A DNA stretch of 64,000 bases. Source: Hippophae tibetana. Its lineage: Eukaryota; Streptophyta; Magnoliopsida; Rosales; Elaeagnaceae. This document shows, one piece after another, positions 13,026-25,336 of the stretch. A program made the position numbers and the translations under genes. Location of the stretch: assembly GCA_037013495.1 (NCBI GenBank), contig CM072810.1:77670449-77734448 (forward strand), read 5' to 3'. Position 1 is the first letter of the stretch. Every line of letters starts with the position of its first letter. The notes below the pieces were generated by a model, which did no database searches, was not told the DNA's origin, and was given only the letters and a program-made list of their open reading frames with translations.

Positions 13026-14473
13026 AAAACGTTTAAACCATATTTAAGTGACGTAAACGATGCAATTTGTGTACAAAAATGAGTTTCCAAAGCAAGGAAA
13101 ATTAATATTGTGTGAATCTATACGATCTTCAATTTGATATATTATAATAGTCGTTTCAATACATGAGTATAAGATTATCGTACTGAATACTTGCGACACA
13201 TATTTATTAATTTTTTGTTGTCTTTGAAAATGTGAATAGTATCCATTTTATTTTTCTTTCTCTTATATTTTTAAAAAAATATAGATTGAATGAAAACAAA
13301 AATAAATAACCCTGGGTGGGCACCAATATCTTCATTATAGATCTTTTGAATAAATTTCAAAGTATGTAAAACGGAAATGGTGTGACAAACACATTAAAAC
13401 CTTGCTAAGTGATGTAAATGATGCCATTTGTGTTCAAAAATGAGGTTCCAAATCAAGGAATATTAATATTGTGTTAGTCTATACAATCTGTGATTTGATA
13501 TATTGTAATTCTTGTATCGATAACTGAGTAAACAATTATCGTAGTTAATAGTTGGAACTCATATTTATCAAATGTTTTGTTGTTTTTGAAAATGTGAGAA
13601 ATATACCCTTCTTTTTCTCTTCTCTTATATTTTTTAAAGAATAGAGATTCATTGAATAAATTAATTAATAATGCTTGGTCGGAACCAATATCTTCTTCAT
13701 AGCTCTTTTGAATAAAACCGAAAGGAAGTAAAATGGAAATATTGCAACAAGACGTTTAAATCATATGTAAGTGACGTAAACGATGGTATTTGTGTACAAA
13801 AATGAGTTTCCAAAGCTAGGAAAATTAATATTGTGTGAATCTATACGATCTTCAATTTGATATATTATAATAGCCGTTTCAATACACGAGTACAAGATTA
13901 TCGTAGTGAATATTTGCGACACATATTTATTAAATTTTTTTTTTGTCTTTGAAACTGTGAATAGTATCCATTTTATTTTTCTTTCTCTTATATTTTTTAA
14001 AGAATATAGATTGAATGAAAACAATAATAAATATCCCTAGGTGGGCACCAATATCTTCATTACAGATGTTTTGAATAAAATCCAAAGTATGTAAAACGGA
14101 AATGGTGCGACAAACAGATTAAAACCATGCTAAGTGATGTAAATGATGCCATTTGTGTTCAAAAATGAGGTTCCAAATCAAGGAATATTAATATTGTGTT
14201 AGTCTATACAATCTCTGATTTGATATATTGTAATTCTTGTGTCGATAACTTTGTAAACAATTATCGTAGTTAATAGTCGGAACACATATTTATCCAATGT
14301 TTTGTTGTTTTTGGAAATGTGAGCAATATTCCCTTCTTTTTCTCTTCTCTTATATTTTTTAAAGAATAGAGATTGATTGAATAAATTAATAAATAACCCT
14401 TGGTCGGAACCAATATCTACTTTATAGCTCTTTTGAATAAAACCGAAAGGAAGTAAAATGGAAATGTTGCAAC

Positions 14474-17370
14474 AAAACGTTTACACCATATTTAAGTCAC
14501 GTAAACGATGGAATTTGTGTACAAAATTGAGTTTCCAAAGCAAGGAAAATTAATATTGTGTGAATCTATACGATCTTCAATTTGATATATTATAATAACC
14601 GTTTCAATACACGAGTATAAGATTATCGTAGTGAATACTTGCGACACATATTTATTAATTTTTTTGTTGTCTTTGAAAATGTGAATAGTATCCATTTTAT
14701 TTTTCTTTCTCTTATATTTTTTAAAGAATATAGATTGAATGAAAACAAAAATAAATAACCCTGGGTGGGCACCAATATCTTCATTATAGATCTTTTGAAT
14801 AAAATCCAAAGTATGTAAAACGGAAATGGTGTGACAAACACATTAAAACCTTGCTAAGTGATGTAAATGATGCCCTTTGTGTTCAAAAATGAGGGTCCAA
14901 ATCAAGGAATATTAATATTTTGTTAGTCTATACAATCTGTGATTTGATATATTGTAATTCTTGTATCGATAACTGAGTAAACAATTATCGTAGTTAATAG
15001 TTGGAATTCATATTTATCAAATGTTTTGTTGTTTTTGAAAATGTGAGCAATATTCCCTTCTTTTTCTCTTCTCTTATATTTTTTAAAGAATAGAGATTGA
15101 TTGAATAAATTAATTAATAACGCTTGGTCGGAACCAATTTCTTCTTTGTAGCTCTTTTGAATAAAACCGAAAGGAAGTAAAACGGAAATATTGCAACAAA
15201 ACGTTTAAACCATATTTAAGTGACGTAAACGATGCAATTTGTGTACAAAAATGAGTTTCCAAAGCAAGGAAAATTAATATTGTGTGAATCTATACGATCT
15301 TCAATTTGATATATTATAATAGTCGTTTCAATACACGAGTATAAGATTATCGTACTGAATACTTGCGACACATATTTATTAATTTTTTGTTGTCTTTGAA
15401 AATGTGAATAGTATCCATTTTATTTTTCTTTCTCTTATATTTCTTAAAAAATATAGATTGAATGAAAACAAAAATAAATAACCCTGGGTGGGCACCAATA
15501 TCTTCATTATAGATCTTTTGAATAAAATTCAAAGTATGTAAAACGGAAATGGTGTGACAAACACATTAAAACCTTGCTAAGTGATGTAAATGATACCATT
15601 TGTGTTCAAAAATGAGGTTCCAAATCAAGGAATATTAATATTGTGTTAGTCTATACAATCTGTGATTTGATATATTGTAATTCTTGTATCGATAACTGAG
15701 TAAACAATTATCGTAGTTAATAGTTGGAACTCATATTTATCAAATGTTTTGTTGTTTTTGAAAATGTGAGCAATATACCCTTCTTTTTCTCTTCTCTTAT
15801 ATTTTTTAAAGAATAGAGATTCATTGAATAAATTAATTAATAATGCTTGGTCGGAACCAATATCTTCTTCATAGCTCTTTTGAATAAAACCGAAAGGAAG
15901 TAAAATGGAAATATTGCAACAAGACGTTTAAATCATATGTAAGTGACGTAAACGATGGAATTTGTGTACAAAAATGAGTTTCCAAAGCTAGGAAAATTAA
16001 TATTGTGTGAATCTATACGATCTTCAATTTGATATATTATAATAGCCGTTTCAATACACGAGTACAAGATTATCGTAGTGAATATTTGCGACACATATTT
16101 ATTAAATTTTTTTTTTTGTCTTTGAAACTGTGAATAGTATCCATTTTATTTTTCTTTCTCTTATATTTTTTAAAGAATATAGATTGAATGAAAACAATAA
16201 TAAATATCCCTAGGTGGGCACCAATATCTTCATTACAGATGTTTTGAATAAAATCCAAAGTATGTAAAACGGAAATGGTGCGACAAACACATTAAAACCA
16301 TGCTAAGTGATGTAAATGATGCCATTTGTGTTCAAAAATGAGGTTCCAAATCAAGGAATATTAATATTGTGTTAGTCTATACAATCTCTGATTTGATATA
16401 TTGTAATTCTTGTGTCGATAACTTTGTAAACAATTATCGTAGTTAATAGTCGGAACACATATTTATCCAATGTTTTGTTGTTTTTGGAAATGTGAGCAAT
16501 ATTCCCTTCTTTTTCTCTTCTCTTATATTTTTTAAAGGATAGAGATTGATTGAATAAATTAATAAATAACCCTTGGTCGGAACCAATATCTACTTTATAG
16601 CTCTTTTGAATAAAACCGAAAGGAAGTAAAATGGAAATGTTGCAACAAAACGTTTACACCATATTTAAGTCACGTAAACGATGGAATTTGTGAACAAAAT
16701 TGAGTTTCCAAAGCAAGGAAAATTAATATTGTGTGAATCTATACGATCATCAATTTGATATATTATAATAGACGTTTCAATACACGAGTATAAGATTATC
16801 GTAGTGAATACTTGCGACACATATTTATTAATTTTTTTGTTGTCTTTGAAAATGTGAATTGTATCCATTTTATTTTTCTTTCTCTTATATTTTTTAAAGA
16901 ATATAGATTGAATGAAAACAAAAATAAATAACCCTTGGTGGGCACCAATATCTTCATTATAGATATTTTGAATAAAATCCAAAGTATGTAAAACGGAAAT
17001 GGTGTGACAAACACATTAAAACCTTGCTAAGTGATGTAAATGATGCCCTTTGTGTTCAAAAATGAGGTTCCAAATCAAGGAATATTAATATTTTGTTAGT
17101 CTATACCATCTGTGATTTGATATATTGTAATTCTTGTATCGATAACTGAGTAAACAATTATCGTAGTTAATAGTTGGAATTCATATTTATCAAATGTTCT
17201 GTTGTTTTTGAAAATGTGAGCAATATTCCATTCTTTTTCTCTTCTCTTATATTTTTTAAAGAATAGAGATTGATTGAATAAATTAATTAATAACGCTTGG
17301 TCGGAACCAATTTCTTCTTTGTAGCTCTTTTGAATAAAACCGAAAGGAAGTAAAATGGAAATGTTGCAAC
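14474..17370 (+). repeat. Four-dimer block, left copy (offset about 5793 bp)
   Basis: Units at 14474, 15198, 15921 and 16647 match those at 20267, 20991, 21714 and 22439 in order. Rare shared marks are the aaagctagg and aatcatatg head of the 15921/21714 pair, and gtgaacaaaattgag with cgatcatcaatttg in the 16647/22439 pair. Related pairs also occur at 10129/10852 and 13026/13749, so this block type has spread several times within zone 1. Confidence 0.85.
16107..16117 (+). repeat. Length-variable T-run in monomer A (longest seen, 11 T)
   Basis: In A copies of the gaaactgtgaatag subtype, the stretch after tattaaa is an uninterrupted T-run followed by gtctttg. It has eight T in unit 1 (187-194), ten in unit 16 and eleven here. 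Other A copies have a run broken by ttgttg instead. Most of the spread from 723 to 726 bp among these units comes from this run, which behaves like a mononucleotide microsatellite. Confidence 0.85.
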
Positions 17371-20300
17371 AAAACGTTTACACCATATTTAAGTCACGTA
17401 AACGATGGAATTTGTGAACAAAAATGTGTTTCCAAAGCAAGGAAAATTACTTTGTGTGAATCTATAAGAACTTCAATTTGATATATTATAATAGCCGTTT
17501 CAATACACGAGTACAAGATTATAGTAGTGAATACTTGCGTCACATATTTATTAATTTTTTTGTTGTCTTTGAAAATGTGAATTGTATCCATTTTATTTTT
17601 CTTTCTCTTATATTTTTTAAAGAATATAGATTGAATGAAAACAATAATAAATAACCCTGGGTTATCACCAATATCTTCATTACAGCTCTTTTGAATAAAA
17701 TCCAAAGTATGTAAAACGGAAAAGGTGTGACAAACTCATTAAAACCTTGCTAAGTGATGTAAATGATGCCATTTGTGTTCAAAAATGAGGTTCCAAGTCA
17801 AGGAATATTAATATTGTGTTAGTCTATACAATTTAGGATTTGATATATTGTAATTCTTCTGTCGATAATAGAGTAAACAATTATCGTAGTTAATAGTTGG
17901 AACTCATATTTATCAAATGTTTTGTTGTTTTTGAAAATGTGAGCAATATTCCCTTCTTTTTCTCTTCTCTTATATTTTTTAAAGAATAGAGATTGATTGA
18001 ATAAATTAATTAATAACCCTTGGTTGGAACCAATTTCTGCTTTATAGCTCTTTTGAATAAAACCGAAAGGAAGTAAAATGGAAATATTGCAACAAAACGT
18101 TTAAACCATATTTAAGTGACGTAAACGATGGAATTTGTGTACGAAAATGAGTTTCCAAAGCAAGGAAAATTAATATTGTGTGAATCTATACGATCTTCAA
18201 TTTGATATATTATAATAGCCGTTTCAATACACGAGTACAAGATTATCGTAGTGAATACTTGCGACACATATTTATTAAATTTTTTGTTGTCTTTGAAACT
18301 GTGAATAGTATCCATTTTATTTTTCTTTCTCTTATATTTTTTAAAGAATATAGATTGAATGAAAACAAAAATAAATAACCCTAGGTGGGCACCAATATCT
18401 TCATTATAGATCTTTTGGATAAAATCCAAAGTATGTAAAACGGAAATGGTGTGACAAACACATTAAAACCTTGCTAAGTGATGTAAATGATGCCCTTTGT
18501 GTTCAAAAATGAGGTTCCAAATCAAGGAATATTAATATTTTGTTAGTCTATACAATCTGTGATTTGATATATTGTAATTCTTGTATCGATAACTGAGTAA
18601 ACAATTATCGTAGTTAATAGTTGGAAGTCGTATTTATCAAATGTTTTGTTGTTTTTGGAAATGTGAGCAATATTCCCTTCTTTTTCTCTTCTCTTATATT
18701 TTTCAAAGAATATAGTGATTGATTGAATAAATTAATTAATAACCCTTGGTCGGAACCAATTTCTTCTTTATAGCTATTTTGAATAAATCTGAAAGGAAGT
18801 AAAATGAAAATATTGCAACAAAACGTTTAAACCATATTTAAGTCACGTAAACGATGGAATTTGTGTACAAAAATGTGTTTCCAAAGCAAGGAAAATTAAT
18901 TTGTGTGAATCTATAAGATCTTCAATTTGATATATTATAATAGCCGTTTCAATACACGAGTACAAGATTATAGTAGTGAATACTTGCGTCACATATTTAT
19001 TAATTTTTTTGTTGTCTTTGAAAATGTGAATTGTATCCATTTTATTTTTCTTTCTCTTATATTTTTTAAAGAATATAGATTGAATGAAAATAATAATAAA
19101 TAACCCTGGGTTATCACCAATATCTTCATTACAGCTCTTTTGAATAAAATCCAAAGTATGTAAAACGGAAAAGGTGTGACAAACTCATTAAAACCTTGCT
19201 ATGTGATGTAAATGATGCCATTTGTGTTCAAAAATGAGGTTCCAAGTCAAGGAATATTAATATTGTGTTAGTCTATACAATTTAGGTTTTGATATATTGT
19301 AATTCTTCTGTCGATAATAGAGTAAACAATTATCGTAGTTAATAGTTGGAACTCATATTTATCAAATGTTTTGTTGTTTTTGAAAATGTGAGCAATATTC
19401 CCTTCTTTTTCTCTTCTCTTATATTTTTTAAAGAATAGAGATTGATTGAATAAATTAATTAATAACCCTTGGTTGGAACCAATTTCTGCTTTATAGCTCT
19501 TTTGAATAAAACCGAAAGGAAGTAAAATGGAAATATTGCAACAAAACGTTTAAACCATATTTAAGTGACGTAAACGATGGAATTTGTGTACGAAAATGAG
19601 TTTCCAAAGCAAGGAAAATTAATATTGTGTGAATCTATACGATCTTCAATTTGATATATTATAATAGCCGTTTCAATACACGAGTACAAGATTATCGTAG
19701 TGAATATTTGCGACACATATTTATTAAATTTTTTTTTGTCTTTGAAACTGTGAATAGTATCCATTTTATTTTTCTTTCTCTTATATTTTTTAAAGAATAT
19801 AGATTGAATGAAAACAATAATAAATAACCCTAGGTGGGCACCAATATCTTCATTACAGATGTTTTGAATAAAATCCAAAGTATGTAAAACGGAAATGGTG
19901 CGACAAACACATTAAAACCATGCTAAGTGATGTACATGATGCCATTTGTGTTCAAAAATGAGGTTCCAAATCAAGGAATATTAATATTGTGTTAGTCTAT
20001 ACAATCTCTGATTTGATATATTGTAATTCTTGTGTCGATAACTTTGTAAACAATTATCGTAGTTAATAGTCGGAACACATATTTATCCAATGTTTTGTTG
20101 TTTTTGGAAATGTGAGCAATATTCCCTTCTTTTTCTCTTCTCTTATATTTTTTAAAGAATAGAGATTGATTGAATAAATTAATAAATAACCCTTGGTCGG
20201 AACCAATATCTACTTTATAGCTCTTTTGAATAAAACCGAAAGGAAGTAAAATGGAAATGTTGCACCAAAACGTTTACACCATATTTAAGTCACGTAAACG

Positions 20301-21190
20301 ATGGAATTTGTGTACAAAATTGAGTTTCCAAAGCAAGGAAAATTAATATTGTGTGAATCTATACGATCTTCAATTTGATATATTATAATAGCCGTTTCAA
20401 TACACGAGTATAAGATTATCGTAGTGAATACTTGCGACACATATTTATTAATTTTTTTGTTGTCTTTGAAAATGTGAATAGTATCCATTTTATTTTTCTT
20501 TCTCTTATATTTTTTAAAGAATATAGATTGAATGAAAACAAAAATAAATAACCCTGGGTGGGCACCAATATCTTCATTATAGATCTTTTGAATAAAATCC
20601 AAAGTATGTAAAACGGAAATGGTGTGACAAACACATTAAAACCTTGCTAAGTGATGTAAATGATGCCCTTTGTGTTCAAAAATGAGGGTCCAAATCAAGG
20701 AATATTAATATTTTGTTAGTCTATACAATCTGTGATTTGATATATTGTAATTCTTGTATCGATAACTGAGTAAACAATTATCGTAGTTAATAGTTGGAAT
20801 TCATATTTATCAAATGTTTTGTTGTTTTTGAAAATGTGAGCAATATTCCCTTCTTTTTCTCTTCTCTTATATTTTTTAAAGAATAGAGATTGATTGAATA
20901 AATTAATTAATAACGCTTGGTCGGAACCAATTTCTTCTTTGTAGCTCTTTTGAATAAAACCGAAAGGAAGTAAAATAGAAATATTGCAACAAAACGTTTA
21001 AACCATATTTAAGTGACGTAAACGATGCAATTTGTGTACAAAAATGAGTTTCCAAAGCAAGGAAAATTAATATTGTGTGAATCTATACGATCTTCAATTT
21101 GATATATTATAATAGTCGTTTCAATACACGAGTATAAGATTATCGTACTGAATACTTGCGACACATATTTATTAATTTTTTGTTGTCTTT
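17371..21190 (+). repeat. Long block duplicate, right copy (14.48 kb apart)
   Basis: This block partners the one at 2894-6720 with the same unit order and rare variants, offset by 14477-14478 bp, or 20 dimer units. The first unit (17371) has drifted more than the others: its head reads cgtttacacc and its A has gtgaacaaaaatg. The copies are recognisable but not identical, so the duplication is older than the near-identical tandem twins elsewhere in the array. Confidence 0.85.
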
Positions 21191-23162
21191 GAAAATGTGA
21201 ATAGTATCCATTTTATTTTTCTTTCTCTTATATTTTTTAAAGAATATAGATTGAATGAAAACAAAAATAAATAACCCTGGGTGGGCACCAATATCTTCAT
21301 TATAGATCTTTTGAATAAAATCCAAAGTATGTAAAACGGAAATGGTGTGACAAACACATTAAAACCTTGCTAAGTGATGTAAATGATGCCCTTTGTGTTC
21401 AAAAATGAGGTTCCAAATCAAGGAATATTAATATTGTGTTAGTCTATACAATCTGTGATTTGATATATTGTAATTCTTGTATCGATAACTGAGTAAACAA
21501 TTATCGTAGTTAATAGTTGGAACTCATATTTATCAAATGTTTTGTTGTTTTTGAAAATGTGAGCAATATACCCTTCTTTTTCTCTTCTCTTATATTTTTT
21601 AAAGAATAGAGATTCATTGAATAAATTAATTAATAATGCTTGGTCGGAACCAATATCTTCTTCATAGCTCTTTTGAATAAAACCGAAAGGAAGTAAAATG
21701 GAAATATTGCAACAAGACGTTTAAATCATATGTAAGTGACGTAAACGATGGAATTTGTGTACAAAAATGAGTTTCCAAAGCTAGGAAAATTAATATTGTG
21801 TGAATCTATACGATCTTCAATTTGATATATTATAATAGCCGTTTCAATACACGAGTACAAGATTATCGTAGTGAATATTTGCGACACATATTTATTAAAT
21901 TTTTTTTTTGTCTTTGAAACTGTGAATAGTATCCATTTTATTTTTCTTTCTCTTATATTTTTTAAAGAATATAGATTGAATGAAAACAATAATAAATATC
22001 CCTAGGTGGGCACCAATATCTTCATTACAGATGTTTTGAATAAAATCCAAAGTATGTAAAACGGAAATGGTGCGACAAACACATTAAAACCATGCTAAGT
22101 GATGTAAATGATGCCATTTGTGTTCAAAAATGAGGTTCCAAATCAAGGAATATTAATATTGTGTTAGTCTATACAATCTCTGATTTGATATATTGTAATT
22201 CTTGTGTCGATAACTTTGTAAACAATTATCGTAGTTAATAGTCGGAACACATATTTATCCAATGTTTTGTTGTTTTTGGAAATGTGAGCAATATTCCCTT
22301 CTTTTTCTCTTCTCTTATATTTTTTAAAGGATAGAGATTGATTGAATAAATTAATAAATAACCCTTGGTCGGAACCAATATCTACTTTATAGCTCTTTTG
22401 AATAAAACCGAAAGGAAGTAAAATGGAAATGTTGCAACAAAACGTTTACACCATATTTAAGTCACGTAAACGATGGAATTTGTGAACAAAATTGAGTTTC
22501 CAAAGCAAGGAAAATTAATATTGTGTGAATCTATACGATCATCAATTTGATATATTATAATAGACGTTTCAATACACGAGTATAAGATTATCGTAGTGAA
22601 TACTTGCGACACATATTTATTAATTTTTTTGTTGTCTTTGAAAATGTGAATTGTATCCATTTTATTTTTCTTTCTCTTATATTTTTTAAAGAATATAGAT
22701 TGAATGAAAACAAAAATAAATAACCCTTGGTGGGCACCAATATCTTCATTATAGATATTTTGAATAAAATCCAAAGTATGTAAAACGGAAATGGTGTGAC
22801 AAACACATTAAAACCTTGCTAAGTGATGTAAATGATGCCCTTTGTGTTCAAAAATGAGGTTCCAAATCAAAGAATATTAATATTTTGTTAGTCTATACAA
22901 TCTGTGATTTGATATATTGTAATTCTTGTATCGATAACTGAGTAAACAATTATCGTAGTTAATAGTTGGAATTCATATTTATCAAATGTTTTGTTGTTTT
23001 TGAAAATGTGAGCAATATTCCCTTCTTTTTCTCTTCTCTTATATTTTTTAAAGAATAGAGATTGATTGAATAAATTAATTAATAACGCTTGGTCGGAACC
23101 AATTTCTTCTTTGTAGCTCTTTTGAATAAAACCGAAAGGAAGTAAAATGGAAATATTGCAAC
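20267..23162 (+). repeat. Four-dimer block, right copy
   Basis: This is the partner of 14474-17370 at an offset of 5792-5793 bp. It overlaps the right copy of the 14.48-kb duplication, so the 20267 and 20991 units belong to two nested duplication histories. The unit that follows (23163) is itself mixed, with an A head type joined to a long T-run and then a gaaaatgtgaattg segment. Confidence 0.82.
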
Positions 23163-25336
23163 AAAACGTTTAAACCATATTTAAGTGACGTAAACGATGG
23201 AATTTGTGTACAAAAATGAGTTTCCAAAGCTAGGAAAATTAATATTGTGTGAATCTATACGATCTTCAATTTGATATATTATAATAGCCGTTTCAATACA
23301 CGAGTACAAGATTATCGTAGTGAATATTTGCGACACATATTTATTAAATTTTTTTTTTGTCTTTGAAAATGTGAATTGTATCCATTTTATTTTTCTTTCT
23401 CTTATATTTTTTAAAGAATATAGATTGAATGAAAACAAAAATAAATAACCCTTTGTGGGCACCAATATCTTCATTATAGATCTTTTGAATAAAATCCAAA
23501 GTATGTAAAACGGAAATGGTGTGACAAACACATTAAAACCATGCTAAGTGATGTAAATTATGCCATTTGTGTTCAAAAATGAGGTTCCAAATCAAGGAAT
23601 ATTAATATTGTGTTAGTCTATACAATCTCTGATTTGATATATTGTAATTCTTGTGTCGATAACTTTGTAAACAATTATCGTAGTTAATAGTCGGAACACA
23701 AATTTATCCAATGTTTTGTTGTTTTTGGAAATGTGAGCAATATTCCCTTCTTTTGCTCTTCCCTTATATTTTTTAAAGAATAGAGATTGATTGAATAAAT
23801 TAATAAATAACCCTTGGTCGGAACCAATATCTACTTTATAGCTGTTTTGAATAAAACCGAAAGGAAGTAAAATGGAAATGTTGCAACAAAACGTTTACAC
23901 CATATTTAAGTCACGTAAACGATAGAATTTGTGTACAAAAATGAGTTTTACAAAGCAAGGAAAATTAATATGGTGTGAATATATACGATCTTCAATTTGA
24001 TATATTATAATAGTCGTTTCAATACACGAGTACAAGATTATCGTAGTGAATACTTGCGACACATATTTATTAATTTTTTTGTTGTCTTTGAAAATGTGAA
24101 TTGTATCCATTTTATTTTTCTTTCTCTTATATTTTATAAAGAATATAGATTGAATGAAAACAATAACAAATAACCCTTGGTTGGCACCAATATCTTCATT
24201 ACAGCTCTTGTGAATAAAATCCAAAGTAAGTAAAACCGAAATGGTGTGACAAAAATATTCAAACCTTGCTAAGTGATGTAAATGATGCCATTTGTGTTCA
24301 AAAATGAGGTTCCAAATCAAGGAATATTCATATTGTGTTAGTCTATAGAATCTGTGATTTGAAATATTGGAATTCTAGTGTCGATAACCGAGTAAACAAT
24401 TATCGTAGTTAATAGTTGGAAGTCGTATTTATCAAATGTTTTGTTGTTTTTGAAAATGTGAGCAATATTCCCTTCTTTTTCTCTTCTCTTATATTTTTTA
24501 AAGAATAGTGATTGATTGAATAAATTAATTAATAACCCTTGGTAGGAACCAATTTCTTCTTTATAGCTCTTTTGAATAAAACCGAAAGGAAGTAAAATGA
24601 AAATGTTGCAACAAAACGTTTAAACCATATTTAAGTCACGTAAACGATGGAATTTGTGTACAAAAATTTGTTTCCAAAGCAAGGAAAATTAATATTGTGT
24701 GAATCTATACGATCTTCAATTTGATATAATATAATAACCGTTTCAATACACGAGTACAAGAGTATCATAGTGAATACTTGCGACACATATTTCTTAAATT
24801 TTTTGTTGTCTTTGAAAATGTGAATAGTTTCCATTTTATTTTTCTTTCTCTTATATTTTTTAAAGAATATAGATTGAATGAAAACAATAATAAAAAACCC
24901 TTGGTTGGCACCAATATCTTCATTACAGCTCTTTTGAATAAAATCCAAAGTAAGTAAAACCGAAATGGTGTGACAAAAACATTAAAATCTTGCTAAGTGA
25001 TGTAAATGATGCCATTTGTTTTCAAAAATGAGGTTCCAAATCAAGGAATATTAATATTGTGTTAGTCTATACAATCTCTGATTTGATATATTGTAGTTCT
25101 TGTGTCGACAAGTGAGTAAACAATTATCGTAGTTAATAGTTGGAAGTCATATTTATCAAATGTTTTTTTGTTTTTGAAAATGTGAGCAGTATTCCCTTCT
25201 TTTTCTCTTCTCTTATATTTTTCAAAGAATAGAGATTGATTGAATAAATTAATAAATAGCCCTTGGACAGAACCATTTTCTACTTTATAGCTCTTTTGAA
25301 TAAAACCGAAAGGAAGTAAAATGGAAATGTTGCAAC

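Larger units (their letters stand above)
1..23887 (+). repeat. Array zone 1: 33 dimer units
   Basis: Unit starts: 1, 724, 1448, 2171, 2894, 3617, 4343, 5066, 5789, 6513, 7236, 7959, 8683, 9406, 10129, 10852, 11577, 12301, 13026, 13749, 14474, 15198, 15921, 16647, 17371, 18094, 18820, 19543, 20267, 20991, 21714, 22439, 23163. Monomer B begins about 361-364 bp after each start. Most A tails read aggtgggcacc or gggtgggcacc, and most A-B joins read gacaaacacatt. A heads fall into a few recurring types: cgtttaaacc with gtgacg, cgtttacacc with gtcacg, and agacgtttaaatcatatg. These types recur at multi-unit spacings, which shows block duplication. The zone boundary is a shift in variant frequency and is not a sharp break. 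Confidence 0.9.
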
